A DNA stretch of 64,000 bases. Source: Streptomyces sp. SLBN-31 (lineage in GTDB: Bacteria > Actinomycetota > Actinomycetes > Streptomycetales > Streptomycetaceae). The translations under genes and the position numbers were made by a program. The stretch is taken from assembly GCF_006715395.1 (NCBI RefSeq), contig NZ_VFNC01000002.1:3410001-3474000 (forward strand), read 5' to 3'. Shown here piece after piece: positions 1-9,566 of this stretch (its first letter is position 1; the number at the start of each line of letters is the position of its first letter). The notes beneath the pieces were generated by a model that did no database searches, was not told where the DNA came from, and saw only the letters and a list, made by a program, of their open reading frames with translations.

Positions 1-22
1 GTGCTCCGTCGTGTAGGGCCCG

Positions 23-1756
23 CTAATCGCCGGTGCGTGCCGCCCAGGTACCGGCCAGGTACAGGTCACGGCATGCGCTGCGGGCGACCTTGCCGCTGGT
101 GGTGTGGGGAACCGCCCCGGGTTGCACGAGAAGGAAGTCGTGGACGGCAAGTCCATGCTCGGAGGCGACTGCGGCCCGGACAGCGCGCGTCACCTCCTCG
201 AGAACGGAGGCGGCATCCGTAAGGTCCCTGCCGTGCTCAGCGACGACGACCAGGCGTTCCCCGCCGGCAGTGGTCACCGCGAACGCGGCGATATGGTGAG
301 GCCGGATCACCGGATGCGCCTTTTGTACCGTCTCTTCGATGTCGTGCGGATAGTGGTTGGTGCCGTCGACGATCACCAGATCCTTGAGCCGGCCAGTCAC
401 GTAGAGTTGCTTGTCGTGCCACACCCCAAGGTCTCCGGTACGCAGCCAGGGCTCACTTCCCTCGAGAACTGCGCGGAAGGTGGCCTCACTGCTTTCGGCG
501 CAGCCCCAGTAACCGCGTCCGATGTTCGGTCCACGAAGCCAGATCTCCCCGACCTGCCCCTCTTCTCGCCGCCTGTGCGTCAAGGGATCCACGATGGCGA
601 TCTCCTGGCCGGTCGGCCGGCCGCATGCGACGATTTCGATGACCGCCTCCTGGTCGCCGTCCTCCACGACGTGGGCAACCCCCTCCCGCAGGGACTGCTT
701 GTCGAAGGCGGTGACCGTCGGCTCTTCGCCAACGGGAGAAGCGGAAACGAAGACCGTGGCTTCGGCAAGCCCGTAGGAGGGGCGCATGGTCGTGCGTTTC
801 ATACCGACCGCCGAGAATGCCGCCTGGAAGCGATCCAGGGTTCGCGGCGCGATGGGCTCGCTTCCGTTGACCATGGCTGCAACGGAGCCGAGCGCCAAAG
901 CGGCCCGTTCATCGCCAGTCACCCGTTCGACACAGTAGTCATAGGCGAAATTGGGTGCCGCGGTGATGGCACCTTTGTGCTGAGAAAGCAGGCTCAACCA
1001 ACGGCCCGGCTGTTGGATGAACGCCAAGGGATCCATGAGAACCGAAGGGATATGCCCCATGATGGGCAAGGCGACCGCGAGCACGAGACCCATGTCATGG
1101 TAAAGCGGCAGCCATCCCACAGTACAGTTGCGCCCTCGGTGGATGTCATAAGCATCGAGCGCCTGCCGAGCGTTGATGCACACATTGGAATGTGTGATCT
1201 CCACGCCCGACGGAATCCGGGTGGATCCGGAGGTGTACTGCAGGTAGGCCACATCACTGGGTTGGGGGTCTCGATCCTCGACAGGAGGCTGCTTCGCAAG
1301 CTCCCGCACGTCCCATTCAGTGACGACGCCGCAGCGGGACACGATGCCTTGGGCGGCGCAGAAATCCGTGAGGGGCTGGCGGTGGTCCTCCACGGTCAAC
1401 ATCAGGACGGGGGCCGCGTCCTGAAGGACGGCCGCAAGTTTGTCCTTGTGGCCGGGAAGGAACGGGGTGAACAGCGGGACGGCGATCGCTCCCGCGCAGA
1501 TGGCACCCAGAAAGCCGACGATGTATTCGAGGGACTGCGGCGCGACGATCGCGACTCTCTCACCGGATGCCCCCATGTGTCGCAGGCCTGAGGCTGTGAC
1601 GCGTACTCGGGTATCGAGTTGCTTCCACGTCAGCGATGTGACTGTTCCCCCGCTGTCAGTGCTGTGGTCGACGAACGTGAAAGCCGTTTCCTCCGGGGTG
1701 CGCGCGGCCGCGTGGGCTAGCTGATGGCTGAGTGTCTCTGTCACCGACGATGGCAC
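23..1756 (-). CDS. fatty acyl-AMP ligase (FAAL, FadD32-like)
   Basis: This 577-residue ANL-superfamily enzyme should activate a fatty acid as acyl-adenylate and hand it to an acyl carrier protein of a PKS or NRPS. Residues about 173-190 hold the A3 loop in the form typical of FAALs (YTSGSTRIPSGVEITHSN). It is followed by WLPLYHDMGLV, the FAAL-style replacement of the acyl-CoA ligase motif, then GLAEATVFVS, RTGDLG and a C-terminal TTSGKVARS block with the A10-type lysine. Length is normal for the family. No acyl carrier protein is seen here, so a partner may lie to the left of the window. The ATG start has only a weak Shine-Dalgarno (GGTGAG about 11 nt upstream). Ordinary acyl-CoA ligase is the alternative, but the YHDMGL motif argues against it. 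Confidence 0.85.
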   Translation of the reverse strand: MPSSVTETLSHQLAHAAARTPEETAFTFVDHSTDSGGTVTSLTWKQLDTRVRVTASGLRHMGASGERVAIVAPQSLEYIVGFLGAICAGAIAVPLFTPFLPGHKDKLAAVLQDAAPVLMLTVEDHRQPLTDFCAAQGIVSRCGVVTEWDVRELAKQPPVEDRDPQPSDVAYLQYTSGSTRIPSGVEITHSNVCINARQALDAYDIHRGRNCTVGWLPLYHDMGLVLAVALPIMGHIPSVLMDPLAFIQQPGRWLSLLSQHKGAITAAPNFAYDYCVERVTGDERAALALGSVAAMVNGSEPIAPRTLDRFQAAFSAVGMKRTTMRPSYGLAEATVFVSASPVGEEPTVTAFDKQSLREGVAHVVEDGDQEAVIEIVACGRPTGQEIAIVDPLTHRRREEGQVGEIWLRGPNIGRGYWGCAESSEATFRAVLEGSEPWLRTGDLGVWHDKQLYVTGRLKDLVIVDGTNHYPHDIEETVQKAHPVIRPHHIAAFAVTTAGGERLVVVAEHGRDLTDAASVLEEVTRAVRAAVASEHGLAVHDFLLVQPGAVPHTTSGKVARSACRDLYLAGTWAARTGD

Positions 1757-2482
1757 TGACTCACCGACCTTCGTTTCAGCACGGCAAAGAGCCCCGGGAT
1801 CAGTCGGGCACAGCCGAACGGGATATCACACGGCGCAGTTTCTGATTAGGAATGCATAGCAGCACAAAGAGTGAAACACGACATCGACCCCTTCTCCACA
1901 GGACACGCCGCCACCTGGACGGCGGGCGGCCCGTACATCGGGCAGGGCGTTTTGGAGCATGCCTACGGCCAATGTCCCCAGGTCGGGTCCGTTGTTCCGG
2001 AATTGCGCGCCTCGGCGGGCGTGGAGTCGCGCGGGCTGCAACACTGCGGTCGTCGCGGTAGGCCAGTCGAATGAACCACCGTGGCGACGCCTGGGAGGCC
2101 TGCGCTTCGAAGACGACGGCGGCTTCTGCCAGATGCCAGCCGCTGCTCCCCAGACAAGTGGGGGTAGGCCCCGGTTTCTCCCAGCCCCATGGCCGCGTCT
2201 GCTGAGAACAGCTCGCCGCGCCGATCGTGTCCCTATGAGACAACCTGGACGTGGCACAAAGACGCCCGGATGAAAAGCGCCTCGACACCCCCGACCACCT
2301 GATGCGCCCATCGGCGGGGCCTGCGCAATATCCACCGGGGAAATCGCGTTGATGGATGTCTCAGCGAAACCGGCCTCGCCTGCCTCGCCGCGGCGATGCA
2401 CACCAGAAAGGTCAGTGGTTGACCGTCACGACAGATTGGTTGCCGACACAAATGTCAGGAGCATCGTGACAGGTAGGGAATC
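1757..2482. other. intergenic stretch, no gene recognised
   Basis: These 726 bases separate the divergently transcribed acyl-AMP ligase and efflux gene. Open frames occur on both strands but are short, Arg/Pro-rich and match nothing I know. The divergent layout means at least two promoters should be here; I cannot place them with confidence. Confidence 0.5.
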
Positions 2483-3889
2483 ATGGGTCGACTACGTGTA
2501 CTAAGCATCGTCACAGCTGTCGTCCTGGCGACCTTCTTGACGGCCCTGGACAACACGGTCGTGAATCTAGCCCTCCCGCAGATGCGCACTGAACTCGGCC
2601 TGACAGACACTGATGTGAAGTGGGTGGCGACTTCATACCCTCTGGCCCTCGCCAGCTTCTTGCTGTTTGCCGGGCGCCTAACGGACGGAAAGGGTCGACG
2701 CTGGTCCCTGCTGACAGGTGTCGCCGTGTTCACGGTGTCGTCGGCCTGCTGCGCTTTGTCGACCACGGGAGTGGTGCTGGCCTGCCTCCGCGGTGTCCAG
2801 GGCGGCGGCGCCGCCTTCATCTTGCCCGCGTCGCTTGCCTTGATGTCGCACGATCTCCCTGACCGGGTACGGACTGCGGGCTTTGGCGCAACGACTGCCG
2901 CGATGGCCTCTGCTTTGGCCTTTGGACCTGTGATCTCCGGCGTCGTCACGCAGCACGTTGGATGGGAGTGGCTGTTCGTCATGAACGTCCCGCTCGGCGT
3001 AGCCAGCTTCGTTGTCGGTGCCCTCGCCCTGCCCAGCGGCCCTCGTTCACAACAGGGCACACATGATGCAGCCGAAGGGTTGCACCGTCACATCGCGCTG
3101 GCGTGCCTGTCCATCGCCTCCTTCGTCTACTGCCTGATCCAGGCGCCCTCCACGGGGCTCGGTGAGCCGTCCGTGATCGTCTCAGGGATCACCGCCGTCA
3201 GCGGTGCGATCGTGCTGGTGTGCAAGAAGCGCAGCAAGCGCGGCAGTAGCCCCGCGGTGGGGCAACTTCTTCGAGCCCGACCCTTTGCGGGCGGGCTCAT
3301 CACCCAACTCCTGTGGGGCCTGGGAGTGAGCGGTGTGTACTTCTATACGTCCCAGTTCCTGCAGAGTGCCTTACACCTCAGCCCGACAGAAGCTGGGCTG
3401 ACATTCACTCCGGTGGTTTCGGCTCTCTTCCTCACAGCCCCATTCGTTTCCGTCATGGCCAAGCGGTGGGGAGATGGTCAAGTCGCCGCTACAGGTCTGA
3501 TGTCAGTGGCCGTGGGACTGCTGCTGATCGCCCTCGGCAGTCTTCAGGGCAAGCTCCTCGGACTCTTGCCCGGCCTGGCAGCGGTAGGAGCCGGCTCCGC
3601 CTTGGCTCTTCCGCTGACGACTCGCGCCCTGGAATCTTCACCCGTCCACCTATCCGGGTTCGCCGCCGGCCTGTTCAGCGCTACCCGCGAACTGTCTGGG
3701 GTGCTCGGTATTGTCTTGGTCGGTGCAGTAGTGACAGTTGGAGATTATGCGTCCGTGGCTCGGGGAGCCACACAGGGGCAGGCATTCTTGACGGGCTACC
3801 AGCTAGGTCTGTGTGTGGCAGCAGCACTCGTGGCAACCGGAGCACCTGTGGCCGTGTGGGCCCTGCGCCCCATCAAGTGCACGCCCTAG
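2483..3889 (+). CDS. MFS drug efflux transporter, DHA2 (EmrB/QacA) type
   Basis: This 468-residue polytopic membrane protein is expected to export a small hydrophobic compound in exchange for protons. TM1 carries the DHA2 antiporter signature around LTALDNTVVNLALPQM. The TM2-3 loop has the MFS motif A form GRLTDGKGRRWSL, and TM4 contains LRGVQGGGAAFILPASLAL. Hydrophobic segments continue to the C-terminus, consistent with 12-14 helices. The ATG is preceded by GTAGGGAATC. It stands alone on its strand, next to an acyl-AMP ligase, so export of a lipidated metabolite is possible but unproven. The stop codon overlaps the stop of a transposase remnant on the other strand. Confidence 0.87.
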   Translation: MGRLRVLSIVTAVVLATFLTALDNTVVNLALPQMRTELGLTDTDVKWVATSYPLALASFLLFAGRLTDGKGRRWSLLTGVAVFTVSSACCALSTTGVVLACLRGVQGGGAAFILPASLALMSHDLPDRVRTAGFGATTAAMASALAFGPVISGVVTQHVGWEWLFVMNVPLGVASFVVGALALPSGPRSQQGTHDAAEGLHRHIALACLSIASFVYCLIQAPSTGLGEPSVIVSGITAVSGAIVLVCKKRSKRGSSPAVGQLLRARPFAGGLITQLLWGLGVSGVYFYTSQFLQSALHLSPTEAGLTFTPVVSALFLTAPFVSVMAKRWGDGQVAATGLMSVAVGLLLIALGSLQGKLLGLLPGLAAVGAGSALALPLTTRALESSPVHLSGFAAGLFSATRELSGVLGIVLVGAVVTVGDYASVARGATQGQAFLTGYQLGLCVAAALVATGAPVAVWALRPIKCTP

Positions 3890-4198
3890 TTGCATTGACC
3901 CGCAGGGTTGTTCACGCGGCTGATGGGTGGGTGGCCGCCGAGTGCGGTGTGGCAGCGGTGGTGGTTGTAGGTGTGCGGGAAGTCTGCCAGGGCTGCTGTT
4001 CGTTCGTCGTTGCGGGTGTAGGGCCGCAGGTAGGCCCCCTCTTCGAGCAGGGTGCGGTTGAAGCGTTCGACCTTGCCGTTGGTGTGCGGCCGGTAGATGC
4101 GGGTGAGTTTGCCGGTCGCGCCGAGGTCGGTCAGGGCCTGCTGCCAGGCGAGGCTCTTGCGGTAGGGCCAGGCGTTGTCGGTCAGGACCCGCGCGAGC
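3886..4198 (-). mobile_element. IS481-family transposase C-terminal remnant
   Basis: The minus strand encodes the last ~103 codons of an IS481-type DDE transposase, ending in a normal stop. Recognisable in order are LTDNAWPYRKS, a RPHTNGKVERFNRTL block holding the catalytic Glu, and a tail reading YNHHRCHTALGGHPPISRVNN. Upstream of the LTDNAW region the reading frame decays, so the catalytic domain start, helix-turn-helix and left inverted repeat are missing. The fragment cannot transpose. It ends within the last codons of the efflux gene, so the insertion or later deletion reached that gene's very end without visibly damaging it. Confidence 0.87.
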
Positions 4199-4296
4199 AG
4201 CCGAAGCGTGCAGACTGTCGTCTCGACCGGTCATGGTGCTGTACGTACGAGGTGCGGGCGGCGGCTGCTGCGCGGGGTTCCGCCCGGGGCCCACCG

Positions 4297-4752
4297 GCCG
4301 GAGGAGTGATGGTCACACTGACCGGTAGCAATCTGCTCAACGTCAGCACCGTGTGGTTCGACACCACCAACGCCGCCTCCTTCACCGTGGTGTCGGCAAC
4401 ACAGATCACGGCCATCGCCCCACCGGGCACGGGCAGTTCACCGATCCACGGTGATCACCCGGGGGGCGCAAGCAACCCTGTCGCCTTCTCCTAGGTCCCC
4501 AGACCCGCCCTGACAGCACTGGTGCCGAGTAGCGGTCCGACGTCCGCCGGCACCGGAGTCACCCTCACAGGAACCGGTTTCACCGGGGCCGCCACGGTCG
4601 CTTTCGCTGGATCCTGGCGACATCGTTCACCGTGAACTCGGCCGGCCAGATCACTGCCGTGACACCTGCCGGAAGCGGCGGGGCCGCCGTCGTGACCGTC
4701 ACGACTCCGGGGGGCACCAGCGCCCCGGACGCCTTCCACCACAGCGGGCGGT
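4297..4752 (+). pseudogene. degenerate IPT/TIG-repeat protein
   Basis: Two tandem IPT/TIG (immunoglobulin-like, plexin, transcription-factor) repeats can be read, but not in one frame. The first runs from GVMVTLTGSNLLNVS to NPVAFS. Its middle reads SPIHGDHPGG where the second repeat has VVTVTTPGG, which suggests a pair of compensating frameshifts. A TAG at 4492-4494 follows. The second repeat starts SSGPTSAGTGVTLTGTGF and moves into another frame near 4611, continuing as FTVNSAGQITAVTPAG and ending around APDAFHHSG. Such repeats are usual in secreted Streptomyces proteins. With no start, signal peptide or intact frame, this is a relic. Confidence 0.72.
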
Positions 4753-5024
4753 ACCGCCCGCCGGCCGACCTACACCCGCAACCTGCCTTGATCACGATCG
4801 AAACGAGCCGCACCCTTCGCCGTTTCGGGCGGGGCTAATATAAAAGCACAGTTGGCCGGGATGCCCGTAAAGCAGTAAGTAAGTGTTGTGATTGATCAGC
4901 ATTCCCCGCCTCGCACGATGGCCTGCAGGTCTGCCCAACACCCACCCTGCACAACATGTTTGTCTGGCTAATAATTCACCCGTTCGCGGCGCAACCGCCG
5001 ACCGGGGACGTCGTTAGTCGCTAC

Positions 5025-5282
5025 ATGACGAAGGCAAGCGAGGAACAGACCATCGACCCCCTCCCGAAGAGGACTCGCCCGAAAAGTGTCCGTGTCACGC
5101 GACTGGGCTCCTTCACTTACATTCCAAAACCCGCCAGCGACGAAACGTTGAACGGGGTTCTCGCGAAGGGGGGACTGTCCATCACGCTTGATGCAACCGA
5201 TGAGGACCTGCAGGATTTCATGCAGGCTTTGAGTGTTCTGGAAGGCGGTCTTTCAAGACGCTGGATGGAGTTGGAAGCCTGA
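5025..5282 (+). CDS. small hypothetical protein
   Basis: I do not recognise a named family in this 85-residue protein. It has a basic N-terminal stretch (KRTRPKSVRVTRLGSF), then an acidic, leucine-rich C-terminal half with TDEDLQDFMQALSVLEGG. It is soluble, without a signal peptide or membrane segment. I prefer the ATG at 5025 because the upstream extension from 4956 is hydrophobic and unlike the rest. A GGGGAC sequence lies upstream at modest spacing. It precedes the DUF2637-type membrane protein on the same strand, and the two may be co-transcribed. It is probably real, because composition and codon use are normal for the region. Confidence 0.5.
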   Translation: MTKASEEQTIDPLPKRTRPKSVRVTRLGSFTYIPKPASDETLNGVLAKGGLSITLDATDEDLQDFMQALSVLEGGLSRRWMELEA

Positions 5283-5313
5283 GTGCCGACACGAAAAGAC
5301 GGGCAACCACGCC

Positions 5314-6120
5314 ATGCACGAAGAAGGCCCAACCCCCTATTCCGATTTTTCCGCCGAATTTTCGTACGGCTATAATGACGCCAACGAATATCAGGCCCAA
5401 GCTGGAATTCTCTATCATCCTTTGACGCCGCCGGAGTCAGACTGGGATCCTGCAGAAGAGCTGGCCTTTATGCTGCGTGATGCTGTCGAGGCGGAGCAGG
5501 CCCGAATTCCGGCAGCACGCGGCGGGGAACCTGCGGATGCGAGATCTCATCGGGAGAACTTGGCGCAGATCACCGCAGAGTTGCCCCCCATCAAGGCCGC
5601 GACCCCGGGCCATCGCAGGACGCGAGCACGACACAAAGACAAGCTACTCACTCTCAGTTACTGCACTGGCGCAGTGGTGGCCGTCATCGCGGCGACAGTC
5701 AGCGTGTTCGGTGGCGTGTTTGCCTACGATCCGCTTCTGTTCATCGCCGCAGGCCCCACCGCCAGCAGCGTCGTCTCCTGGTGGCCTCTCCTGATCTTCG
5801 GCCCGTGGCTGGTGGCGTCGCTGTCCATTCTGCGCCACGCGCTGCACCGGCGCCGGTCCTTGCACTCCTGGTGCGTGGTCTTGGTGTTCTCCTCCATCGC
5901 CATGGCCTTGTGTATCGCCCAGGCCCCGAACGACCTCATGGGCAGGGCGGCGGCTGCGATGCCGATCTTCGCGTCTTTGACCTGTTTCCAGCAGTTGGTA
6001 CGCCAGATCACCCTGACCAGGCCACCCCGGCGTCCATTGCGCCGACACCGACTGCGGCCGACGGAGGCGCCCGTTGGTGGCGTGCCGTCGAACAGCGGAC
6101 CTCACAGCTCCGTCAGGTGA
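5314..6120 (+). CDS. DUF2637-type multi-pass membrane protein
   Basis: The predicted 268-residue protein has an acidic soluble N-terminal half (to about residue 110) and a membrane half with roughly four helices. The segment around SYCTGAVVAVIAATVSVFGG, then WWPLLIFGPWLVASLSIL, then HSWCVVLVFSSIAMALCIAQ resembles DUF2637 proteins as I recall them. That family is widespread in Streptomyces, often on plasmids or integrated elements, and has no proven biochemical role. The tail is basic. The start is uncertain: the ATG at 5314 has a weak ribosome site, and the frame is open upstream to 5233, overlapping the preceding gene. Its surroundings of IS and pseudogene debris are compatible with a decayed mobile element. 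Confidence 0.6.
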   Translation: MHEEGPTPYSDFSAEFSYGYNDANEYQAQAGILYHPLTPPESDWDPAEELAFMLRDAVEAEQARIPAARGGEPADARSHRENLAQITAELPPIKAATPGHRRTRARHKDKLLTLSYCTGAVVAVIAATVSVFGGVFAYDPLLFIAAGPTASSVVSWWPLLIFGPWLVASLSILRHALHRRRSLHSWCVVLVFSSIAMALCIAQAPNDLMGRAAAAMPIFASLTCFQQLVRQITLTRPPRRPLRRHRLRPTEAPVGGVPSNSGPHSSVR

Positions 6121-6987
6121 CACTGCCGGCAAGACGGCTCATGCGAGCGGACAGCTGTCCATGGTGACCCATGCGAGCCGCTCCAGGCACGCCTCGAGTG
6201 GGTCACCCTTCTTCATCACGCAAGAGGGTGGCCGCCGCCAGCACTGGCGGCCCGGATAGTCGCCCACACAGGACCCAAACGGTGCCGCCGCCGCTTCGCC
6301 GACAACGGCGGCACCGGGGACCCCTCCGGCCCAGGCGGCGACGTGGGGAGGACCGGATCAGCCCACACCGCAACCCTGCAAGCGGCGCAGCCCCGGCGCC
6401 AGCGGTGTGCCGCCGAACGGAGGAGCACAGACTCCGAGCACAACACCAACGGACGCCTGGGGGCGGCCCTCGGATTCCTTGACGGCCCTCGGCTTCCTCC
6501 CGAGTCGCGGCTCACCTTCCACGAGCTTCCGGATTGCGAGATCAGCCGTGCGGGCCGAATAAGGGACCCCACGGCTCTCGTGGCGTCGGCGTGGGAACGG
6601 TTGTACGGGACCGGCGGAAAGGACCAGCGATCAGACGCGAAGCAGCAGCCATCGGCCGCTCGCCGGGTAATCACGATCCGCGAGAAGCGGATGCCCCTCT
6701 CCGCCTATTTACCACGTCCCCGCTCCTCGTCCCGGGTCCGCCGCCCGGCCGGTCACGGCCGGCCGCCGCCGCTGGCTCCGCCGGGGCTCGCACGTTGCCG
6801 AGACCCGGCTGACCAGCCACACCGGGCAACGCTGTACCTCGCCATGCATGGCGGCCCGGCAAGCGTGGCAGCCTGTAGGGCTATTTCCAGCAGGTCTGGA
6901 GAGTGCAAAGTCCCAGTTCCATTCGGTGGAATGACCCATTTCAGATGTCCGGTGTCACGGTAAGGGGGCGGGACCGCCACCCGACAT
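6121..6987. other. intergenic stretch, no gene recognised
   Basis: This 867-base stretch has open frames on both strands, but their products are Arg/Pro/Ala-rich with no domain, signal or plausible ribosome site. It looks like decayed DNA between the DUF2637 gene and a truncated hypothetical gene. Confidence 0.5.
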
Positions 6988-7233
6988 TCAGAAGCCCACC
7001 CTTCGAGCTCTTCTGTGCCTGAGGACGGGGCCGGGAGTGTGCAGCGGGTCCTCCCACAGGACGTTCAGAGCAAGCAGCCCGAGGCTGTCGGGGACACTGA
7101 GAACGTTCCAGTAGCGCCCGGCTTCCAGCAGGGCGGTGCCCGTTCCGGAGGCCCATTGCCGTTTGCACGTTCGGGGGTCGGAGGAGGCCGCAGCAAGCCA
7201 CTCCACGCTGCGCATCCATGCTGAGTTCCACAT
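6988..7233 (-). CDS. short hypothetical protein, possibly truncated
   Basis: The 81-residue product begins MWNSAWMRSVEWLAAASSD and contains ALLEAGRYWNVLSVPDSLGL and GPVL. It ends after ARRVGF, where longer Streptomyces proteins with this pattern, as I recall them, continue. The ribosome site is excellent: AGGAG lies five bases before the ATG at 7233. That argues the 5' end is genuine and that the protein was shortened by a premature stop. No catalytic motif is visible and I assign no function. Confidence 0.45.
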   Translation of the reverse strand: MWNSAWMRSVEWLAAASSDPRTCKRQWASGTGTALLEAGRYWNVLSVPDSLGLLALNVLWEDPLHTPGPVLRHRRARRVGF

Positions 7234-7745
7234 GTGATCTCCTGAAAGGCCTCGTCGGGAACGCGCCTTACCCATGGCTGTGCACTGAGTGCGCATCTGC
7301 AGGTCAAACGGTGATCATGCTGATGGTTGCCGGAAGGCCGGGGAAGGGTGGCGAACCCTGGCGCTTCGGAGATCACCGTTGTGGGTGACAGCAGGCAGCC
7401 AGGGCATCGGCAATGTCGCGTGATGCCCGGGTTTGTGCTCGCGAGGTTCCAGGCGGTGAGGGCCATTGAGCGCCGCAGGTCCCATGAAATCGTGTGAGTG
7501 CCGGTTTGCGTGACCTATCACGATGCGAATCCCCGCAGTGGGACGCACATGGCGTTCCGGTGCGTAGCGTGTTCAACGGTTCGGGATTTGTGGGTACACT
7601 TGCAGCGTTACACGCGGGCATATGGCGGCCGAGCAGGGCCCCTAAGAGATATGTAGCTTACCGGTTAATCGTGCTACCCATGTCTGACTCCATGCAAATG
7701 GACCGGCCGGAGTTTCATCAGACCGGTTCCTCGCGTGGAGTTGCA
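7234..7745. other. intergenic stretch, no gene recognised
   Basis: About 500 bases lie between the truncated hypothetical gene and the hairpin downstream of the crotonyl-CoA carboxylase gene. Some AT-richer patches occur around 7480-7690. I see no coding region with a ribosome site and no clear regulatory element. Confidence 0.4.
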
Positions 7746-7785
7746 GAGCGGGCCCGACTGTCTCCCTTTCCGGTCGGGCCCGCTC
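7746..7785 (-). terminator. hairpin terminator downstream of ccrA
   Basis: A perfect 13-bp inverted repeat, GAGCGGGCCCGAC at 7746-7758 and its complement at 7773-7785, encloses a 14-base loop. It starts 16 bases past the stop codon of the crotonyl-CoA carboxylase gene. There is no strong U-tract, which is common for Streptomyces terminators. Confidence 0.7.
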
Positions 7786-7800
7786 GAGGTCGATTCGGAC

Positions 7801-9126
7801 TTACCTACGGAACGTCCTGAGACGGTGCTCCCCGATCTTCTCGCGGGCGTTTGGATCGGTAACACCCAAGCCGGGATGAGGGGCGAGACACAGAACGCCT
7901 ACTTTCCCGATGTGCTGATTAGTTTGAACGCTGCGGGCCGCAACCCCGACTTCATCCAAGGTGTATGTCGCGGAAAGGGCCGGCACCACATGCCCCAAGG
8001 CGATGAGTCTATTGACTTCCCACTGCTCGTGGAGGTTTGCGCCGTGACTCCCGATGATCCTCTTCAGGCGCATCCAAAGGTATCTGTTGTCATAAAGGTG
8101 CTCGTAACCTGTGCTCGATCCACAGGTCACGACGGTGCCCCCACGCCTGGCAAGGAAGACGGAAGCGCCAAAGGTCTTCCTCCCGACGTGCTCGAACACA
8201 ATGTGCGGGTCCTCCCCGACCATGTCGCGGATGGCTCGCCCCATCCTCTTCCACCCCTCGGGCTGCTGCAGAATCGCGGGGTCACCATCCTCGAGGTCGG
8301 CGCGGTTGATGACCGCATGGCATCCGAGCGCCTTCAACAGCTCTGCTTTTTCAGCCGAGTTGACAACGCCGACAGGGATCCCGCCGCCGTTGAGGACGAG
8401 CTGAATGGCGTAGGATCCCAGCCCTCCGGTAGCGCCCCAAACAAGAACCACATCTCCTTGCTTCATCTGCGCTCCGCGGTCGCTCACCAACATTCGGTAA
8501 GCAGTGCTTGCGCATAGCGGATTGACTGCCGCCTCCTCCCAGGTCAGAGCAGCAGGCTTAGGCATCAACTGGCTGGCCCGCACCACTGCATAATGCGCAA
8601 GCCCTCCATAATTGGTCTCGAAACCCCAAGCCTTCTGCCCCTCTCCAAGCATTCCGTCCCGATGGGTGTCGTGGTCCTGCTCGTCGACGTAGGCGGGGGA
8701 AATTACAACATGATCACCCACCTTCCATTTTCGTACGGAAGAACCTGTCCTGACGATGACTCCCGATGCGTCGGAGCCGACGATGTGGTAAGGCAAGTCG
8801 TGACGTTTCTCCCAGCCGCCGGCCTTACCCATCTGCTTGAGGAACTGGAATGTGGGGATCGGTTCGAACATCGCCGTCCACACAGTGTTGTAGTTAATCG
8901 AACTGGCCATGACAGCAATCAACGCCTCATCGGGCGCCAGATCCGGCATGGGTACCTTGTCAATGACAATGGACTTGCGTACGTCCTTGTCCTCCATGGA
9001 CTGAAAGACGTCGATGTCCTCCTCGCGCACAGTGGCAGCTGGGAAATAGTCTGGGACCGGGAGGCCTTCCAGGTCCGCTGCCTCGGCACCAGCGATGACC
9101 GCTTCGGACATGGACGTCTGCATCAT
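7801..9126 (-). CDS. ccrA: crotonyl-CoA carboxylase/reductase
   Basis: The enzyme reductively carboxylates crotonyl-CoA with NADPH and CO2 to (2S)-ethylmalonyl-CoA, feeding the ethylmalonyl-CoA pathway and ethyl-branched polyketides. The 441-residue medium-chain dehydrogenase fold has the nucleotide-binding motif VWGATGGLGSYAIQL at about 229-243. The CO2-binding set known from Kitasatospora CCR appears preserved: Asn in SSINYN (78 or 80), Phe169-Glu170 in WGFETNYGG, and His361 in GSHGANLHE. Both ATG codons at 9126 and 9123 are possible; GGGAG spacing slightly favours 9123. It stands alone here with its own downstream hairpin. Near a fatty acyl-AMP ligase it could serve polyketide supply, though every Streptomyces also has a housekeeping copy and I cannot tell which this is. 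Confidence 0.93.
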   Translation of the reverse strand: MMQTSMSEAVIAGAEAADLEGLPVPDYFPAATVREEDIDVFQSMEDKDVRKSIVIDKVPMPDLAPDEALIAVMASSINYNTVWTAMFEPIPTFQFLKQMGKAGGWEKRHDLPYHIVGSDASGVIVRTGSSVRKWKVGDHVVISPAYVDEQDHDTHRDGMLGEGQKAWGFETNYGGLAHYAVVRASQLMPKPAALTWEEAAVNPLCASTAYRMLVSDRGAQMKQGDVVLVWGATGGLGSYAIQLVLNGGGIPVGVVNSAEKAELLKALGCHAVINRADLEDGDPAILQQPEGWKRMGRAIRDMVGEDPHIVFEHVGRKTFGASVFLARRGGTVVTCGSSTGYEHLYDNRYLWMRLKRIIGSHGANLHEQWEVNRLIALGHVVPALSATYTLDEVGVAARSVQTNQHIGKVGVLCLAPHPGLGVTDPNAREKIGEHRLRTFRR

Positions 9127-9566
9127 GACTCCCTATTGACCAACGTCGGCGACGTTACTGCCCCCGCCCTTTCCGTTCCCACCCCCGCACTTTCCGTTCC
9201 CAGGAAGCCCTCACCCAGCCAGTAGCGCAAGCGCAAGGAAAGCAGTGTGCTCCAGCCCCCGGAAAAATCCCAGGTCAACTGGGCAGTGCACACTCCCGGT
9301 CCGCCGAGTTCTTCTCCCCTAATGGAGCAGGACGCCGCACCTGCACTCGACCGCGCAGTTCCTCATACCTCGGGTGAGAGGCCAGTGGGACACGCGACGG
9401 AGGAGACGGCGCCGGCTGGGGGTGACGCACGAAGCGACCCCGGAGAACGCTTCACCCTGCCGGGGTTCACCTACGGCCATTGGGGTGAAGGGGAGCAACC
9501 ACGCGGTCCGGGCGGAGTTGTTCAGGGCGCTCCGGTGGACGGGGTTACTCCAGAAGGGACCAGCAA
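9127..9566. other. intergenic region between ccrA and the first rodlin gene
   Basis: This 440-base divergent intergenic region should hold the promoters of ccrA and the rodlin gene. Just upstream of ccrA (about 9161-9201) a 20-21-base unit, CCCCCGCCCTTTCCGTTCCC, is repeated in tandem with one difference. No gene is evident. Confidence 0.5.

Noticed and set aside
104..1591. Long plus-strand frame opposite the acyl-AMP ligase
   Set aside because: The minus strand encodes clear ligase motifs; the plus product lacks domains and is an antisense artefact of high GC.
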